From Nipponacmea schrenckii (Eukaryota; Mollusca; Gastropoda; Lottiidae), in the NCBI GenBank assembly GCA_030562195.1, contig JAUJPP010000003.1, positions 18,631,398-18,695,397 on the forward strand: DNA of 64,000 nucleotides. Reading direction: 5' to 3'. The stretch's first letter is position 1. Each line of letters opens with the position of its first letter. Positions 48,560-62,033 of this stretch are shown here, piece by piece. The notes beneath the pieces are model-generated. The model had not been told where the DNA came from, ran no database searches, and saw only the letters and a list, made by a program, of their open reading frames with translations. Position numbers and translations under genes: made by a program.

Positions 48560-50215
48560 TTACAATTACAAACTAGATCCCCAGGCTTCGCGAGGTTCTG
48601 ACGCAGTGCGTAGCAGTTTTGATATACGCTTTAAAACTGTCCCTGAAAGTATCTGTAGAACAGTAACGTTATTTTACAGAGTATAAGTCGTTTTTTCTCA
48701 AAGCATAATCGGTTCGCTGAAACTTGTGTCATGTAGATCGCCCAAATGCATAATTCAATAAATAGCTTTTAACGATGAAATTCGCAATTTTCAAATGCTG
48801 ATAAAACCGAAAGCATACATCGTACAACAAAGTATAATATATCAATGGATATATCTTATCGAGAGCTATCACATTTGTGCAGCTCACAAGGTCACCAAAG
48901 GTCAAGATAACAATGTACGACCATTCGAAGTTTTTATATATTACTATCAGATAAAATATCAAAATCAAAATCAAAATTCAAAAATCTGTTTCCAAATATA
49001 ATTCAGCAATCGATATTACATTCTATAGATATCAAAATTACACGAATTGGAGCATCTCCAGAGGCCCCATTTCGTTTTAAAGGAAATTACGCACAGTTAC
49101 TAGAGAAGAAAATACAAAATTTTCAAATACTAAAAAGCGCATTTTTGGTGGAAATATGTAGTTTTATATATCATTACAAAGAGCATACAAACCGTAATAA
49201 GATTCAATAGGAATTTTTGTTATTTACAAATTAGTTCACGTGACAGAGCTCTTTAAAAATAAAAATCACATATTTCGATCGGCTATAAAACCGGAAGTAA
49301 CCATCGCACAATACAAATGATTATATAAGTGGATAGATATCAACAAGGGCAATAAATCGTGTTCAGGGCACATGGTCACCAAAGGTCAAGGTCACGAAAT
49401 ATGGAGCTTTAAAATTTTGGCCATTTCCAAGAAAATTAAAATGGAAATAAAATAAAATAAAAATAAAAATTCAAAATTCGGCTTCTAAACAAAGTTGCGC
49501 AATCGACTCTAGTTATTAGTTATGAAAAAATAACGAAAATCGCTTTATCCCCTTAGGCCCCATTTTGAATTTTACAAAAGTTTGACATTTCAATATGGCG
49601 GTTTATTGTTTGCTTCCGGTCCGGATTTTTTCATCTTCGTTTTTTTGCATGACTATTTCTAGCATATTGCAAAAAGAATTTTTGAAATATCTTCAAAATT
49701 CCGGAAGTTGAATTGTTAAAGTTCAAAAGCGAATAACAAAACCGGAAGTCATTTAGAAAATTTGAATAATGATTTTTGATCGCATTAAAAGTTTCTATCT
49801 ACCTATAAGTTTTCAAGTGGATGGGAATAAAATTGGAGAAGTTGATAAAAACGCAAAAAATAAAATTTAAAAAGTCAGCTACAAAAATAATGAAATTAGC
49901 AGTTTAAAAATGCAGTTATGTAGCTTGCAGTTAAAAGAAGCTAAAAAAAGAAGTTCTGTCAAAATCAGTTGAAAAATAGAGGTAATAAATGGCAAAAACC
50001 AAAACGAAGCCATTGCCCACAGCTCGTTTCCGGTCACTCTGAATGACGTCATTTTACATTTAACAAATAGTAGTCTCGCAGTTTGAATGGCAGACAGCAA
50101 CAGGTAGTTTGCAGCAAGTTGCCTTCTTAGAAAATAATCGAGGGTAAAATTCGAAAAAAAAAAAAAAAAAGACATTTCGAAAACAAAGCAGTGCGTTCGA
50201 TGAACGCACTGCAAT
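48560..50215. repeat. Long 'ggtcaaggtcac' dispersed repeat, copy B
   Basis: Uninterrupted relative of copy A. It contains an inner direct repeat of about 490 bp: the block ending gaggccccatttcgtttta (about 49061) recurs at about 49552, each preceded by a ggtcaccaaaggtcaag block. It ends with a perfect hairpin at 50189-50213. Open frames inside, such as 49879-50214 (-) with a long Phe run from the poly-A tract at 50155-50171, are not genes. Confidence 0.75.
50189..50213. other. Perfect hairpin at the end of repeat copy B
   Basis: Arms gcagtgcgttc and gaacgcactgc pair over 11 bp around a 3-nt loop (gat). It follows a run of A and lies where homology of the dispersed repeat seems to end. Helitron-type elements end in a short hairpin, so this may mark a terminus, but the expected CTRR end is not seen. 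Confidence 0.6.
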
Positions 50216-51904
50216 TACATTTGGTTTGATTTGGCCAGTGACAAAACATCGTCATAGTTGATAACACACAGACATGAGAGTGAATGGAGAATTTAGAAAC
50301 CTACTCAGAATAGTGGATTTAATGAGTGTGTAAGATCATTGTTACAAAAATCATAAGATTAGGTGTATTTAACTGGAAAAATATGTGTGGAAACATACCA
50401 CAGCCTCAAGATTAAAATTTGTGATGATGCAAATTAATACTTTGTATACACCTGATACACATCCGAATTCTATCAATGGCATAACCATCCAACCATTTTT
50501 AAGTATTTGATACCAACACCATATTGTATCTGTTGATAATGACAGATGCCCTCAAGGGAAATTTTCCTATTTCCTTTTACTGGAGTATTACCAGTTAATA
50601 GAGGCAATACTTTATGTTTTTTCTATCTGATGCGATTAAAAATTATAAAGATATACTGTTATAGCCTTGTTGACCTTTAACACCTATAATTCCTTCATTT
50701 TCACCATTATTAATTTTCATAAATTTTACCAGTTAATCAAACCAATGTCCAATACAAATTAAAAGTTTTAATCATTATTATGGTCAGTCATTGATTCACT
50801 AATGTTTTCATTATTCATTTAGACAGAATATGATGCAGCTCAAAAACAGTACATAATATACACCAATAATCAATATCAGATGATGAACTTTTTATCTATA
50901 AATGGTCTACTGAATCAATACAAATATGTCACATTTATTGAGCAGTTATTTCAAGAATCTACTTTCATGGTGCGACAGGTCCTCTTAGCATATCCTTAAA
51001 ACAGTACTTTAACAACACCTGTGCAATAATAAAGTAACGTTTTTACTTAGATAGCAGATTTGGGTGAGATATGTAGAAGCGAAGTTGCTGAATTTGGAAA
51101 CTTGACTGAAACTTGACTGTCATTGAACTGTACTCGGAACAATGACAGTTTTCAGTGGTCAGGTTGACTAATTTACTTTACATAGATAGCAACTTTGATT
51201 CACAAGGATTCTTTTTCTAATCCCGATTTTCCATCTGCATCTATAACATAGACATAAGGACAGATTACATAATCCAATTATCCAAAGACCAAAGTCTTCC
51301 ACATGCCGACAACTAACATGGCATTAGTAATGCAACAACATAATTACAAATACCTGTAACATGATTTTCTTAACCATTAAATTAATGTTTAAAAATTAAT
51401 GTTGCACAGTGTCTTTTGCTATGATAATATTTGTATTGAATGACCACCCTTCTTGTATCAGGTCTTCACAATGTCAAGCTATTACCAACTTTATATTAAT
51501 ACCTTGACTAAAATAGCCACCTTTCCTTGTATTGCATCTTCACAATGTCAAGCTATTACAAACTGCGTCCAATATAATATAGTATAATAGTCACATTTCT
51601 TACTTCACTAAATACAGCAATTTGATTGGATTGTATTCCAACAAAAACAACTAATTGGAGCCCTGGGTAGAAATATTTATTATTTACTACAAGCTTATAA
51701 CAACAATAAGTGTTGTAATCTTTAATGTTCTACTGATGAAACAGCACTCAGAATCACCCATCATGTGACAGAGATCAATTTCTACAGAAATATAACAACA
51801 TTGATTTATCAATATGTTTAACAGAGCTCGGCCTGGTCTTGAAAACCACACCCAATCATTAGGGCTCTAATGGAAATTCTTCTTGAAGCTCGTTTTTTAA
51901 CACC
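50216..51904. other. Intergenic with a small duplication
   Basis: No gene is seen. At 51437-51565 an ~87-bp unit is partly duplicated: ttcacaatgtcaagctatta occurs at about 51465 and 51539, preceded by similar cacc-tt-cttgtat text. Confidence 0.5.
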
Positions 51905-52924
51905 AAAGATAGCTTGCCAGGCAAGGTAACATACGCCCACTTCAGCAAACAGAATATTCCATGTTTTTTCATTTAATAAAGGGCAATAACTCACAAACCG
52001 ACATCTAGAATCGCACCATTTTTGAACTTGTCCGAGATGTTATTAAGATGAATACACATACCAAGTTTCATTCATATCGGATAAAAACTACACCTTCTAT
52101 TGCATACACAAGTAAATTTTAACATTTTCTCATTTAATCAAGGGCAATATCTCATAAACAAGCATCTGGCCAGATATTATCAAGATGAATACACATACCA
52201 AGTTTCATTCATATTGGATGAAAACTATAGCTTCTATTGCATACACAAGTACATTTTAACGGTTTTTTTCATTTAATCAAGGGCCATAACTCATAAACCA
52301 ACATCTGGAATCGTGCCATTTTCGAACTTGTCTGAGATATTATCAAGATGAATACACATGCCAAGTTTCATTAAAATCGGATGCAAACTATAGCTTCTAT
52401 TGTGTACACAAGTAAATATTAACGTTTTTTCATTTAATCAAGGAGCATAACTCATAAACCCACATCTGGAATCGTGCCATTTTCGAACTTGTCCGAGATA
52501 TTATCAAGATGAATACACATACCAAGTTTCATTCAAATCAGATGAAAACTACAGCTTCTATTGCGTACACAAGTAAATTTTAACATTTTTCCGTTTAATC
52601 AAGGGCCATAACTCATAAACCAACATCTGGAATCGTGCCATTTTCGAAATTGTCCGGGATATTATCAAGATGAATACACATACCAAGTTTCATTCAAATC
52701 AGATAAAAACTACAGCTTCTATTGCGTACACAAGTAAATTTTAACATTTTTTCAATTAATCAAGGGCCATAACTCATAAACCAAAATCTGGAATCGTGCC
52801 ATTTTTTAACTTGTCCGAGATATTATTAAGATGAATACACATACCCAGTTTCATTCAAATCGGATAAAAACAACAGCTTCTTTTGCGTAAGCAACGTCCA
52901 CATTTTCATCTGGGTGTATAAAAA
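51905..52924 (+). mobile_element. 161-bp-core repeat family, copy 51.9 kb
   Basis: Left end aaagatagcttgccaggcaa then ggtaacatacgcccac, with the perfect palindrome cttgccaggcaag. Right end gtccacattttcatctgggt then gtataaaaa. The core has six units; the phrase aagtttcatt recurs at 52063, 52201, 52363, 52524, 52685 and 52846, so spacing settles at 161-162 bp after one short unit. Units contain gaatcgtgccattttcgaac and gaatacacataccaagtttc. Confidence 0.9.
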
Positions 52925-55149
52925 TACAATATAAATATAGTATGGGTGTACAGTATTAATACAGACTGAAATGTACAAACAAATGACCAAGGAGGGACAA
53001 GTGTAGAAAGAAAGAACTACATTCAGACAGAAAAGTAACTTATTAGTTTGAAGGCTATGTATACACTGGCTATCTAGTTGATATTATCAGTTATGCAAAA
53101 ATAACATATTGGCACTTCTATACACATATTACTCATACCATCTTCTCTTATAATACACTTTTATGATCAAGCTGAGAAAATAGATAAAATGTCATAGAAG
53201 TCTTAAGTACACTTGAACGACTTGTTTCCATGGTCCAAATTCCATCGTTAACATTCAACTTCAATGGATCAATCTGTCAATCAACTCCGTACCCTAGTTA
53301 ACTGACCAATGAATTCCTGTAGTTTGATGATCAGCAAATCAATAAACAGCTGATACCAATCTCAATTATGACTAAACAATAAATCTAGAGGCAATTTGTC
53401 GGATATTGTTATTATGTTGTTTTGACACTTATTCTTGCAATAACAAGTTTAGGTTGCATAAGCTAGTAATTATCTAACATGGATCAATGAATGGTTACTC
53501 ATCAATTTATTTGCTGTATCCAGCTACCTGTTGGTTCAACAAAAAGCTCACTGGCTTAGGAAGATTGGAGTGTTCTAATACGACATTTGGAAATCACATT
53601 AAGCTATTGGACACACTCAACGTCAAGTTGACCCCAGAACTGTTCTAGACGGTACTTATATTATGTGCAATATTGGTTCAATGTAATGACACAATAAAGT
53701 CCTAAGAATATTTGTTCAGATACCATGTCAACATTTCTGACCTACATTACTGACAAGATGGAAAGAAGGAAGCTATTTCTTTGATCTTCTATTTCCACTG
53801 AGCAACCATAGTTATGTATGGAAACAAGAAAACCCTTATCAGAACATCAGACAGGATCAGTTATTTAGAAATGAGACTCCTTTGATATCAATGCTTTGAT
53901 GTCCACAATCATGTCAAATAGTTGACCTACTTATCTTGTGGTCATCAGCTTTGTCAGATCTAGCTATTGATGATAGATGAGATTTATTGGCAGTTATGAT
54001 TAGAATCTGATCACTGAATACCATTGCATAGGGAATATCCTTACACAGGACCTTCTAATACATGATCACTGAGCACTTTTAATTGATACGCAAAAATCGA
54101 AAAACTGTAAAAACATGAACCAATTTAAAATGATTTTATGACTTTTTTGTCACTGTTAATACATTTAGTTACTTTACTGAGAACTTTATTTCAGAAACTA
54201 AATTGTTGTAACTGCATCATTTTCAAAATATGTAACCTTTCCACACTATTGCTCACATGTTTTAGTTGGCAATGACTGAATCTTTGGAATGATAGATCTT
54301 TGAGATCATCAGACAATTGATCCATCAAACAAAACTTGTTTATGATTCAAAAAAAATTCACATCAGATTTTCATTATTTATAAAGAGGTCAGACAAAAGA
54401 AATTTTTTGAATCTTTTTGATAACAGATATAAAGTACAGTACATTCAACATTCTAGCCCTAATTATCACTAACTATCAAATCCCCTAGGACAAGACTTTT
54501 CCTTATCTTTCCTTTACATTATATCTGTTAGAACTGTCTTCATGTATTTATTAGAATAGATTGGCATTGTTGGTCTGTACTGGTAGAAAGATGGTATTTT
54601 TAAAAATCCTTTGGGTTATTTATCATTATGAATTATCTTCATAGATCTTCATACACAATCACCATATTGATTTTTTTTATCAAACTTTACCATTTTTTTT
54701 TTTGGTATGTTTTCTTTGAAAATTAAGTTCACCAGACAAATTAATCTATATCTATATCTACAAATATATCTATATGAAATATTCATCTTTCTTTTTAAGT
54801 TAATGGGTGAAAATGAAAATATTAAATCAATTGTGCCTTCAAGAATGTTAATGAGCTCAAATTTAAATCTGTTTACAAGAAGGTCAATTATTTAAAAGTT
54901 TCAATAGGGTTCATTCTTGGGTGAAAATTAAACAAATTCTGTGAAAATTCATCAAAAATTGTTCCAACTTACATGTTAACATGCTAAAAATTTAAAACAT
55001 ATTTAAAAACAAAAGAATTACTCATATTAAATATGTTGAACTCTCTGGTCATTCTTGAGTTTGAAAGCGTTAAAATCATATTTTGTCAGAATTGTGCCTT
55101 TAGAAGTGTTTACTAGCTAAAACTAAACCCTGTTCAATGGCTTCAAGAA
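52925..55149. other. Intergenic, no gene seen
   Basis: AT-rich spacer. A 62-codon open frame at 54707-54895 is Ile/Leu/Tyr-rich and looks like chance. No element ends were recognised. Confidence 0.5.
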
Positions 55150-55324
55150 CATGGGCAATAACTTCTATTAACTATTTTACCAATTTTCAATAGGCGCATC
55201 ATTGGTTAGTTACAAACCCAATACCAAGTTTCATCAAAATCAGTCAACAATATGCTTCCTTCAGTTGACAAGCAACTGTTGACAGATGGCAGCTCACTCC
55301 ACATTTAATGTGGGCATTAAAAAG
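55150..55324 (+). mobile_element. 161-bp-core repeat family, 3' fragment
   Basis: Only the right part of an element: gggcaataacttc, accaagtttcatcaaaatca, then tccacatttaatgtgggcat and taaaaag. The left end is missing. It lies 140 bp before a full copy in the opposite orientation. Confidence 0.7.
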
Positions 55325-55463
55325 GCTTTTTCAGTGAACTATTTCTTTTCCAGATGAAATGTCAATAGAATTGGAGATGAAATTTCATTCTTGAATGTCA
55401 AAAGAGACTATGACATTGATTTCTATATTTGGTCTTTGTAATGCAACAAATTTACAATTCAAT

Positions 55464-57240
55464 TTTTATACGCCCACATGGAAATGTGGACGTATATTGC
55501 CGTCGCCCCTGTCCGTCCGTCCGTCCACATTTGTTGTATCCACGATAGAGGCTACAGTTTTTATCCGATCTTAATGAAACTTGGTATACATGTATATATT
55601 GATGATATCTCGGTCAAGTTCGAAAATGGAAATTATCGCATGAACGGTTTTTGAGTTATTGCACTTGACTTAAACGCGTCAAATTTGGGTTGTATCCACA
55701 ATAGAGGCTACAGTTTTTATCCGATCTTAATGAAACTTGGTATACATGTATATATTGATGATATCTCGGTCAAGTTCGAAAATGGAAATTTTCGCATGAA
55801 CGGTTTTTGAGTTATTGCCCTTGACTTAGTAAAAACGCGTCAAATTTGGGTTGTATCCACAATAGAGGCTACAGTTTTTATCCGATCTTAATGAAACTTG
55901 GTATACATGTATATATTGATGATATCTCGGTCAAGTTCGAAAATGGAAATTATCGAATGAATGGATTTTGAGTTATTGCCCTTGACTTAGTAAAAACGCG
56001 TCAAATTTGGGTTGTATCCACAATAGAGGCTATAGTTTTTATCCGATCTTAATGAAACTTGGTATACATGTATATATTGATGATATCTCGGTCAAGTTCG
56101 AAAATTGAAATTATCGAATGAACGGATTTTGAGTTATTGCCCTTGACTTAGTAAAAACGTGTCAAATTTGGGTTGTATTCACAATAGAAGCTACAGTTTT
56201 TATCCGATCTTAATGAAACTTGGTATACATGTATATATTGATGATATCTCGGCCAAGTTCGAAAATGGAAATTTTCGCATGAACGGTTTTTGAGTTATTG
56301 CACTTGACTTAGTAAAAACGCGTCAAATTTGGGTTGTATCCACAATAGAGGCTACAGTTTTTATCCGATCTTAATGAAACTTGGTATACATGTATATATT
56401 GATGATATCTCGGCCAAGTTCGAAAATGGAAATTTTCGCATGAACGGTTTTTGAGTTATTGCCCTTGACTTAGTAAAACGCGTCAAATTTGGGTTGTATC
56501 CACAATAGAGGCTACAGTTTTTATCCGATCTTAATGAAACTTGGTATACATGTATATATTGATGATATCTCGGTCAAGTTCCAAAATGGAAATTATCGAA
56601 TGAACAGATTTTGAGTTATTGCCCTTGACTTAGTAAAAACGCGTCAAATTTGGGTTATATCCACGATATAGGCCACAGTTTTTATCAGAAATTCAAATTT
56701 GACGATTTTTTTATGAGTAATTGCCCTTGACTAAGTAAAATTGCGTAAAAATTCATTTTCTGTAGACACTATAGAAGCTACAATTATCTATGGATTTTAA
56801 TGAAACTTGGTATGAGCATTGGAATTGATAAGAGGGCGGTCAAGTTCGATTTGGACGATTTTGCGATAAACAGTTTTGGAGTTATTGCCCCTGCCTCTAT
56901 ATTTGTTGTAGACAAAATAGAAGCTACAATTTTCAATGGATTTAAATGAAACTTGGTGTGAGCATTAGAATTGATAAGACACAGTCAAGTTCGAATTTGA
57001 TGATTTTTCGATGAACAGTTTTTTAGTTATTGCCCTTGACTTAGTAAGATTGTGTCAAAATTTTTTTGTGGTTCAATAGAAGCTACAATTTTCAATGGAT
57101 TTTGATGAAACTTGGTGTTTTTGAGTTTTTGCCCTTGACTTCAATATCCATTTAGTGAATGTTTTTGAGTCATTGCTCTATTTATTTTTCAAATTGAATG
57201 CTGCCAGTGGGCGTATGTTACCTTGCCTGGCAAGCTATCT
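55464..57240 (-). mobile_element. 161-bp-core repeat family, long inverted copy
   Basis: The longest copy, reversed relative to the others. It opens (on +) with tatacgcccacatggaaatg then tggacgtata, an imperfect palindrome, next to (ccgt)n. It closes with gtgggcgtatgttaccttgc then ctggcaagctatcttt. Six to seven units in 55520-56690 are almost identical; aaatttgggttgtatccac recurs at 55681, 55842, 56003, 56164, 56325, 56485 and 56646, a spacing of 161 with a single 160. Units after 56690 are clearly diverged. Confidence 0.93.
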
Positions 57241-60200
57241 TTATACATTCTTTTAACAGCCTTCATAAACTGCATTATGTCTTACCTTTGAGTATATTAT
57301 GATATGGCACAATAAGTTCAATAAAGTGTCAAATATTCCAAGAATTTCTGTTTTTTTCTATTCCAAAATTTATTGATTTGACATTTACTGCACAGATCTG
57401 TAGTATGTCTTGCCATTGGAGAATAACATATATAGAATATATTGTATCAAATGTTAATGAATACTGTGTTCACTTTTTACACTCTACTGCTCTCTTTCCA
57501 ATTCACTGCCAGTATTACACTGTCAATAACAGCCTTTCTTTTTATAAGAAAATTCCTATTCATAATAATAATATGAATATTTTATTCCATGTGACATTTT
57601 ACAGGAATCAATATATGATAACAGTTTAAGTTTTAAAGCAAGGAAATAAAAATAACACTATGTTTAGTTTTAACGATCTGCAATGTCAGAAGAATGCATA
57701 TAATTGAATCTTTATTTGCCGCATTTCTGTGAAAAAGAACTGCAAATACTTATATTTTTCAATCAGTCAAAATGCCTAAATAGAATAATCTAATCTTGAC
57801 AAATGATGTAAATGTAGTGACCAATCCACTGTTTTGTTAGCAAACCTGACTTCAAAAGTTCAATTGCAAAATAAGAGATGATAATATGCAGGTGTGTATT
57901 GCAATATTATGCTTCCATAAAGAATTGATCCATCTGTCACCAAATCAATATTTTACTGGTGTAATGAGTAATGAGGGAAACTTTGCCAGCTCTTTTGCAA
58001 TTTTCACCTGTCAAGAATTTTTTATTTGAAAAGCCTGTAGCAGACTCCTTTTTTTCCAGTTTCATTGCAGGGGAAGGATGTGTTTCTGTGGACCAAAAAG
58101 TTTTCAGTATATTGAAGTGTGCAAATAAAATGGTTTAAAATACAGATGCGACATGACCTTTTGATCTTTTCATGAGTAGTTGTTGTTTATTTATTGTTGT
58201 TACATGCAGACCTTTGATTCTTGTATTACGATATATTATCGAATTTATTGGAATGCTTCCTGTCAATAACCAATACTTAATTTGTATAATACATTATATA
58301 TTATAAACATTCAGTTATAAGTACACATATAACTGAAATGTTTTGTTACTTACAGGTCAAAGAAATTATTCACCACTTCATTTAATATTAAGACAATATT
58401 TCACAAAAATACTAAAAAAAAAACAGCCAAATTTGGTCCCTTTGACAGTGAATGGGTAGGAATAGAGTTCTATTAAAATATCATCAAATTTCACAGAATA
58501 TGCAAATGAATCATTAAAATAATATTCTCATTGAGTGGCATAAGCTGAGCTAAATTCAATACTACACAAGATCTAAAAATCACCTGAAAATAAGTGCAAA
58601 TATGTTAGTATCTTGATTTTTTTTCTCAAAACAAAATCTTATTTCATGTTGAGCTTGTTAAAAAGTTTGTACATCTTTTTAGTTCTTCAGTTGTTCCAAG
58701 ATCAAAACTATTCAATGAAGTTGTTTTTGTTCAATTTAACATTTGGATGTAGAGAAATAGTTGTCACCTTCTGATGGAACTTGATTCCCACACTGTAGGA
58801 CGAATGAAACTTTCAGTTCAAGCAAAAATATCATTCTCTCAACAAAAAAGGCCTATTTATCTGGGGTCAAGACATCTCTAACTAATCTTAAGTGGTTTAA
58901 ACAGTTTCTTGAAAAACAAAATAATTTCACTCCTCTTTAAAAATGCTATGAGGTGTTAATAATAGGGATTGTTAACTATTACCAATGTCAATTTTACTAT
59001 TTAGTAATTGAATGTTCCATAAACAAAGCCTTTTCCCTTTGACAATAAGAAATTAAATTCTGACATTATTGTTTTAAGAATGCTGTAATGTTTGACGGTT
59101 TGTTCAGAAAGAAATGTCACACTCAACTAAGACAGACAGGATCTTCTGCAGAAGGTAAACATTTTATCTCTAAAATGTGAATACTTCAGACCACTTTATT
59201 AACTATTCAATCTTCCACAAATGATTGTCACATACCCCATGGCAAATACCTCACATCTTAACTTACCACAATTCTTCCAAGATCATTCTTTACTAAATAC
59301 AGGCTGATTCAAGCTCCACTTATGTATTAGATGAAAATATATTAGTTCAATGCCTTCAATTGAAATCAATTAATTCTTGTAATAAAGATTTCAAAACAGC
59401 AAACATTAATCATTCCTTTAACGCTTGCTTTTTAAAATAGTTCTAAATTTAACCAGAAGTGTTGAAGAAATCTGATCTAGTGCAAACATTTTTACTGCAA
59501 AAAATAAAAACTTAATCCAAGTTGTTTATTTGCATATTTGTAAAGAGTCTATACCTTACATTCTCCTTTTTATAAATCATTGTTCTTTATGAACTGTTTC
59601 TCCCAGCATGAAAACCCTACACCTGTCACATACACCCAATAACAATATTTATAAAAATATAATAATAAGCTAATCTCTGTTACAGCTCGAAGGGTTAATA
59701 AAAATTCCATCAATGTGTAAATTAGAAAGTGTTCTTGAGGTAACATGGTTCATCAGCATATAGATTGAATTCTCCCCTTTCACATTCAGCAATAATTACA
59801 ACTTCCTATACAACAATATTGAACAGAAAGGTTGCAAGGTTCCTTGTATCTGTTTTTATAACACTTGAAACTATGATATATTTTTGATTGACTTTTACAT
59901 TTAGATTTAACAAGTCCTCAAAATTCGTATCGCTATTTTTCATTCAAATTTTACAGTGAAGGAGATTCCATTATCTCAGACAGTAATAGGCATTCAAGAC
60001 TATAGTAAGAATGAGAACAATGAAGTAAATCAGCAAGTTGAGTGCCAGTAGTAAATTAACAGGTCTTGTTTTGAACAGGGTCCAGTTTTAATTATGAGAT
60101 GAATATAATAAGAATAATTATTAGTACAGGAATCAATATATAATATCATTATTATTAGAATATAGCTAATTACTAGTGACTTTATACTCAATAATACACT

Positions 60201-61976
60201 ATAAATAGTTCTCTATCATAATTAGTTGTTAATTCAATGTGATTTCATTTCATAATAACATACAATTTGAGAAACATTCATTCCTTCATAACAGCAAATT
60301 TAATTTCATATACATAAAGAGTTGTTATTTGACTTGATTGGTATGTTCAAAAACAATTATTTCTTTGAAATAAATTTTGGCCTTTCTGACAGCAATATTA
60401 CTTTCATAGACCGGCCATCAATATGAACTTCAGAAACATTCATGGTTATACATTACTGAATAAATCATTTCATAAAAATTCATGGGTTTTTTATACTGGA
60501 GGAATATTTCAGAAAGGAGAGTGTAGTGTCTGTGATTCATATAGTAATTTTAAAAACATTTAGAAATTGGTTGTCTCATTGCTATAAACATATTGTTATA
60601 GACTGAAGTTTTTTTTATACAGATATCAAAAATTCAATTTGTAGACATTTGCTTAAGCTAATCTTATCTTGATGCTCATCGATATTGTATGGCCTAATTT
60701 TTTTACCCTTTTGTAATAAAGATATTATTATTATTATTATTAAATGTTGGCATTTATATGCTAACATTGCATCCATTGAAATCCATTCAACTTGAGTTCT
60801 TCACCAATTTTCAAAAAGTTTTTCAACTATCAGAAAGTCCTTTCAAATTTGAGCACATTACAATCACTAACCCTTTGATTTCAATATAATTATGCTATAG
60901 ATCTGTAAGTTTTAAACATTGTATTAATTTACAAAGATAGATGTAGAACAGAGCTCTTATCATTTTTAACCAATTTTGACTAAAGTGAACCAAAGTTCCT
61001 TGTTTTTCCCAACAAAGTGGGGATATGAAACCTTATCCTTTGCATGTTAATATCAAGCTGTCCAAGTTCCAGCTGGAAATAATGATCTGCTCTAGTTGAA
61101 GAAATGTCAATACAATTACAGCTAGTAATAAATGAAGCATTCCACATGTAATAGATTTATAGAAATAAATTGAATAGTCATAATTTACACTATAAAAATG
61201 AGGAGATATCATACATTAACTATCCTTGTCAGTCAAATTCTCAAAACAAATAAATAATCCTTCCAAATCATTGTGTATTGTAGGTTAGATTTTTCTATGT
61301 TTGACCTTCTACCAAATATGTTGGTGACATTCAGTTAGGTTTTATTATGCCTAACTTACTGTATCAGTGTTGCTGGGATGCAATCATACCAAATTTTGCT
61401 TGACATCCTAACAAATATATGTTGCTGATTAATAGTAATAAATTTCACAATATGGAAGTTTATTTACTTTATGACCATAAAGAATCCATCTCTTCATGGA
61501 AGAAATGTCCTCTGTAGAATAAATACGGAGCACATTGCATACCCTTTAAGAGTAAAAAGAGTATGAAGCCAGTCATAAAGCAATTGGATTTCAAGCAAGA
61601 CAATTTTACAGTATAATAATATGATCTAAAAATTGACTTTCAATGGTTTAAAGTTAAGTGAAGAATACTGTGTTAATATCAACATTGTTTTAACAAGTGC
61701 TTGACATCCACCTACATGATTTCTTCATTGGTTTGAAGAGTAGCATCAATAAAGAAAACAGTTCATCTACAAGTGTGTCATTTAAGTTATTTTGAGTTAT
61801 TGAAATGAGTTTAATTCTAATGCCAAATTCAGTTTTTTAACCACCGAAAATTTTTTTGAAAGAGGCTTTTTAGAGCTTGGTGAATGAAATCCACACCAGA
61901 TAAATTACTAATAATGGTCACAAACATTAGCAATTAAATTAGATGTTAAATCTTGCACTTCATGGAATACCCATTG
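57241..61976. other. Gene-free spacer
   Basis: 4.7 kb of AT-rich sequence with no supportable exon, RNA gene or element end. The only clear repeat is the (att)n tract at 60723-60741, preceded by cccttttgtaataaagat, which could be the tail of an otherwise lost LINE or SINE. Open frames such as 57378-57629 have no recognised features. Confidence 0.45.
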
Positions 61977-62033
61977 CGGTTTATCTACATGTGGACTGTG
62001 GTTTATCTACATGTGTTTATCTGCATGTGGACT
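61977..62033. repeat. 22-bp minisatellite, left part
   Basis: Two to three units of ggtttatctacatgtggactgt-type repeat. The array was split here by insertion of the hAT-type element; its last 8 bases TGTGGACT are duplicated on the other side. Confidence 0.85.

Noticed and set aside
49879..50214. 111-codon - strand open frame with a Phe run
   Set aside because: The Phe run is a poly-A tract on the other strand, inside a non-coding repeat.
60700..60745. LINE 3' tail near the (att)n tract
   Set aside because: Only the microsatellite and an aataaa-like signal are visible; no upstream reverse-transcriptase sequence.
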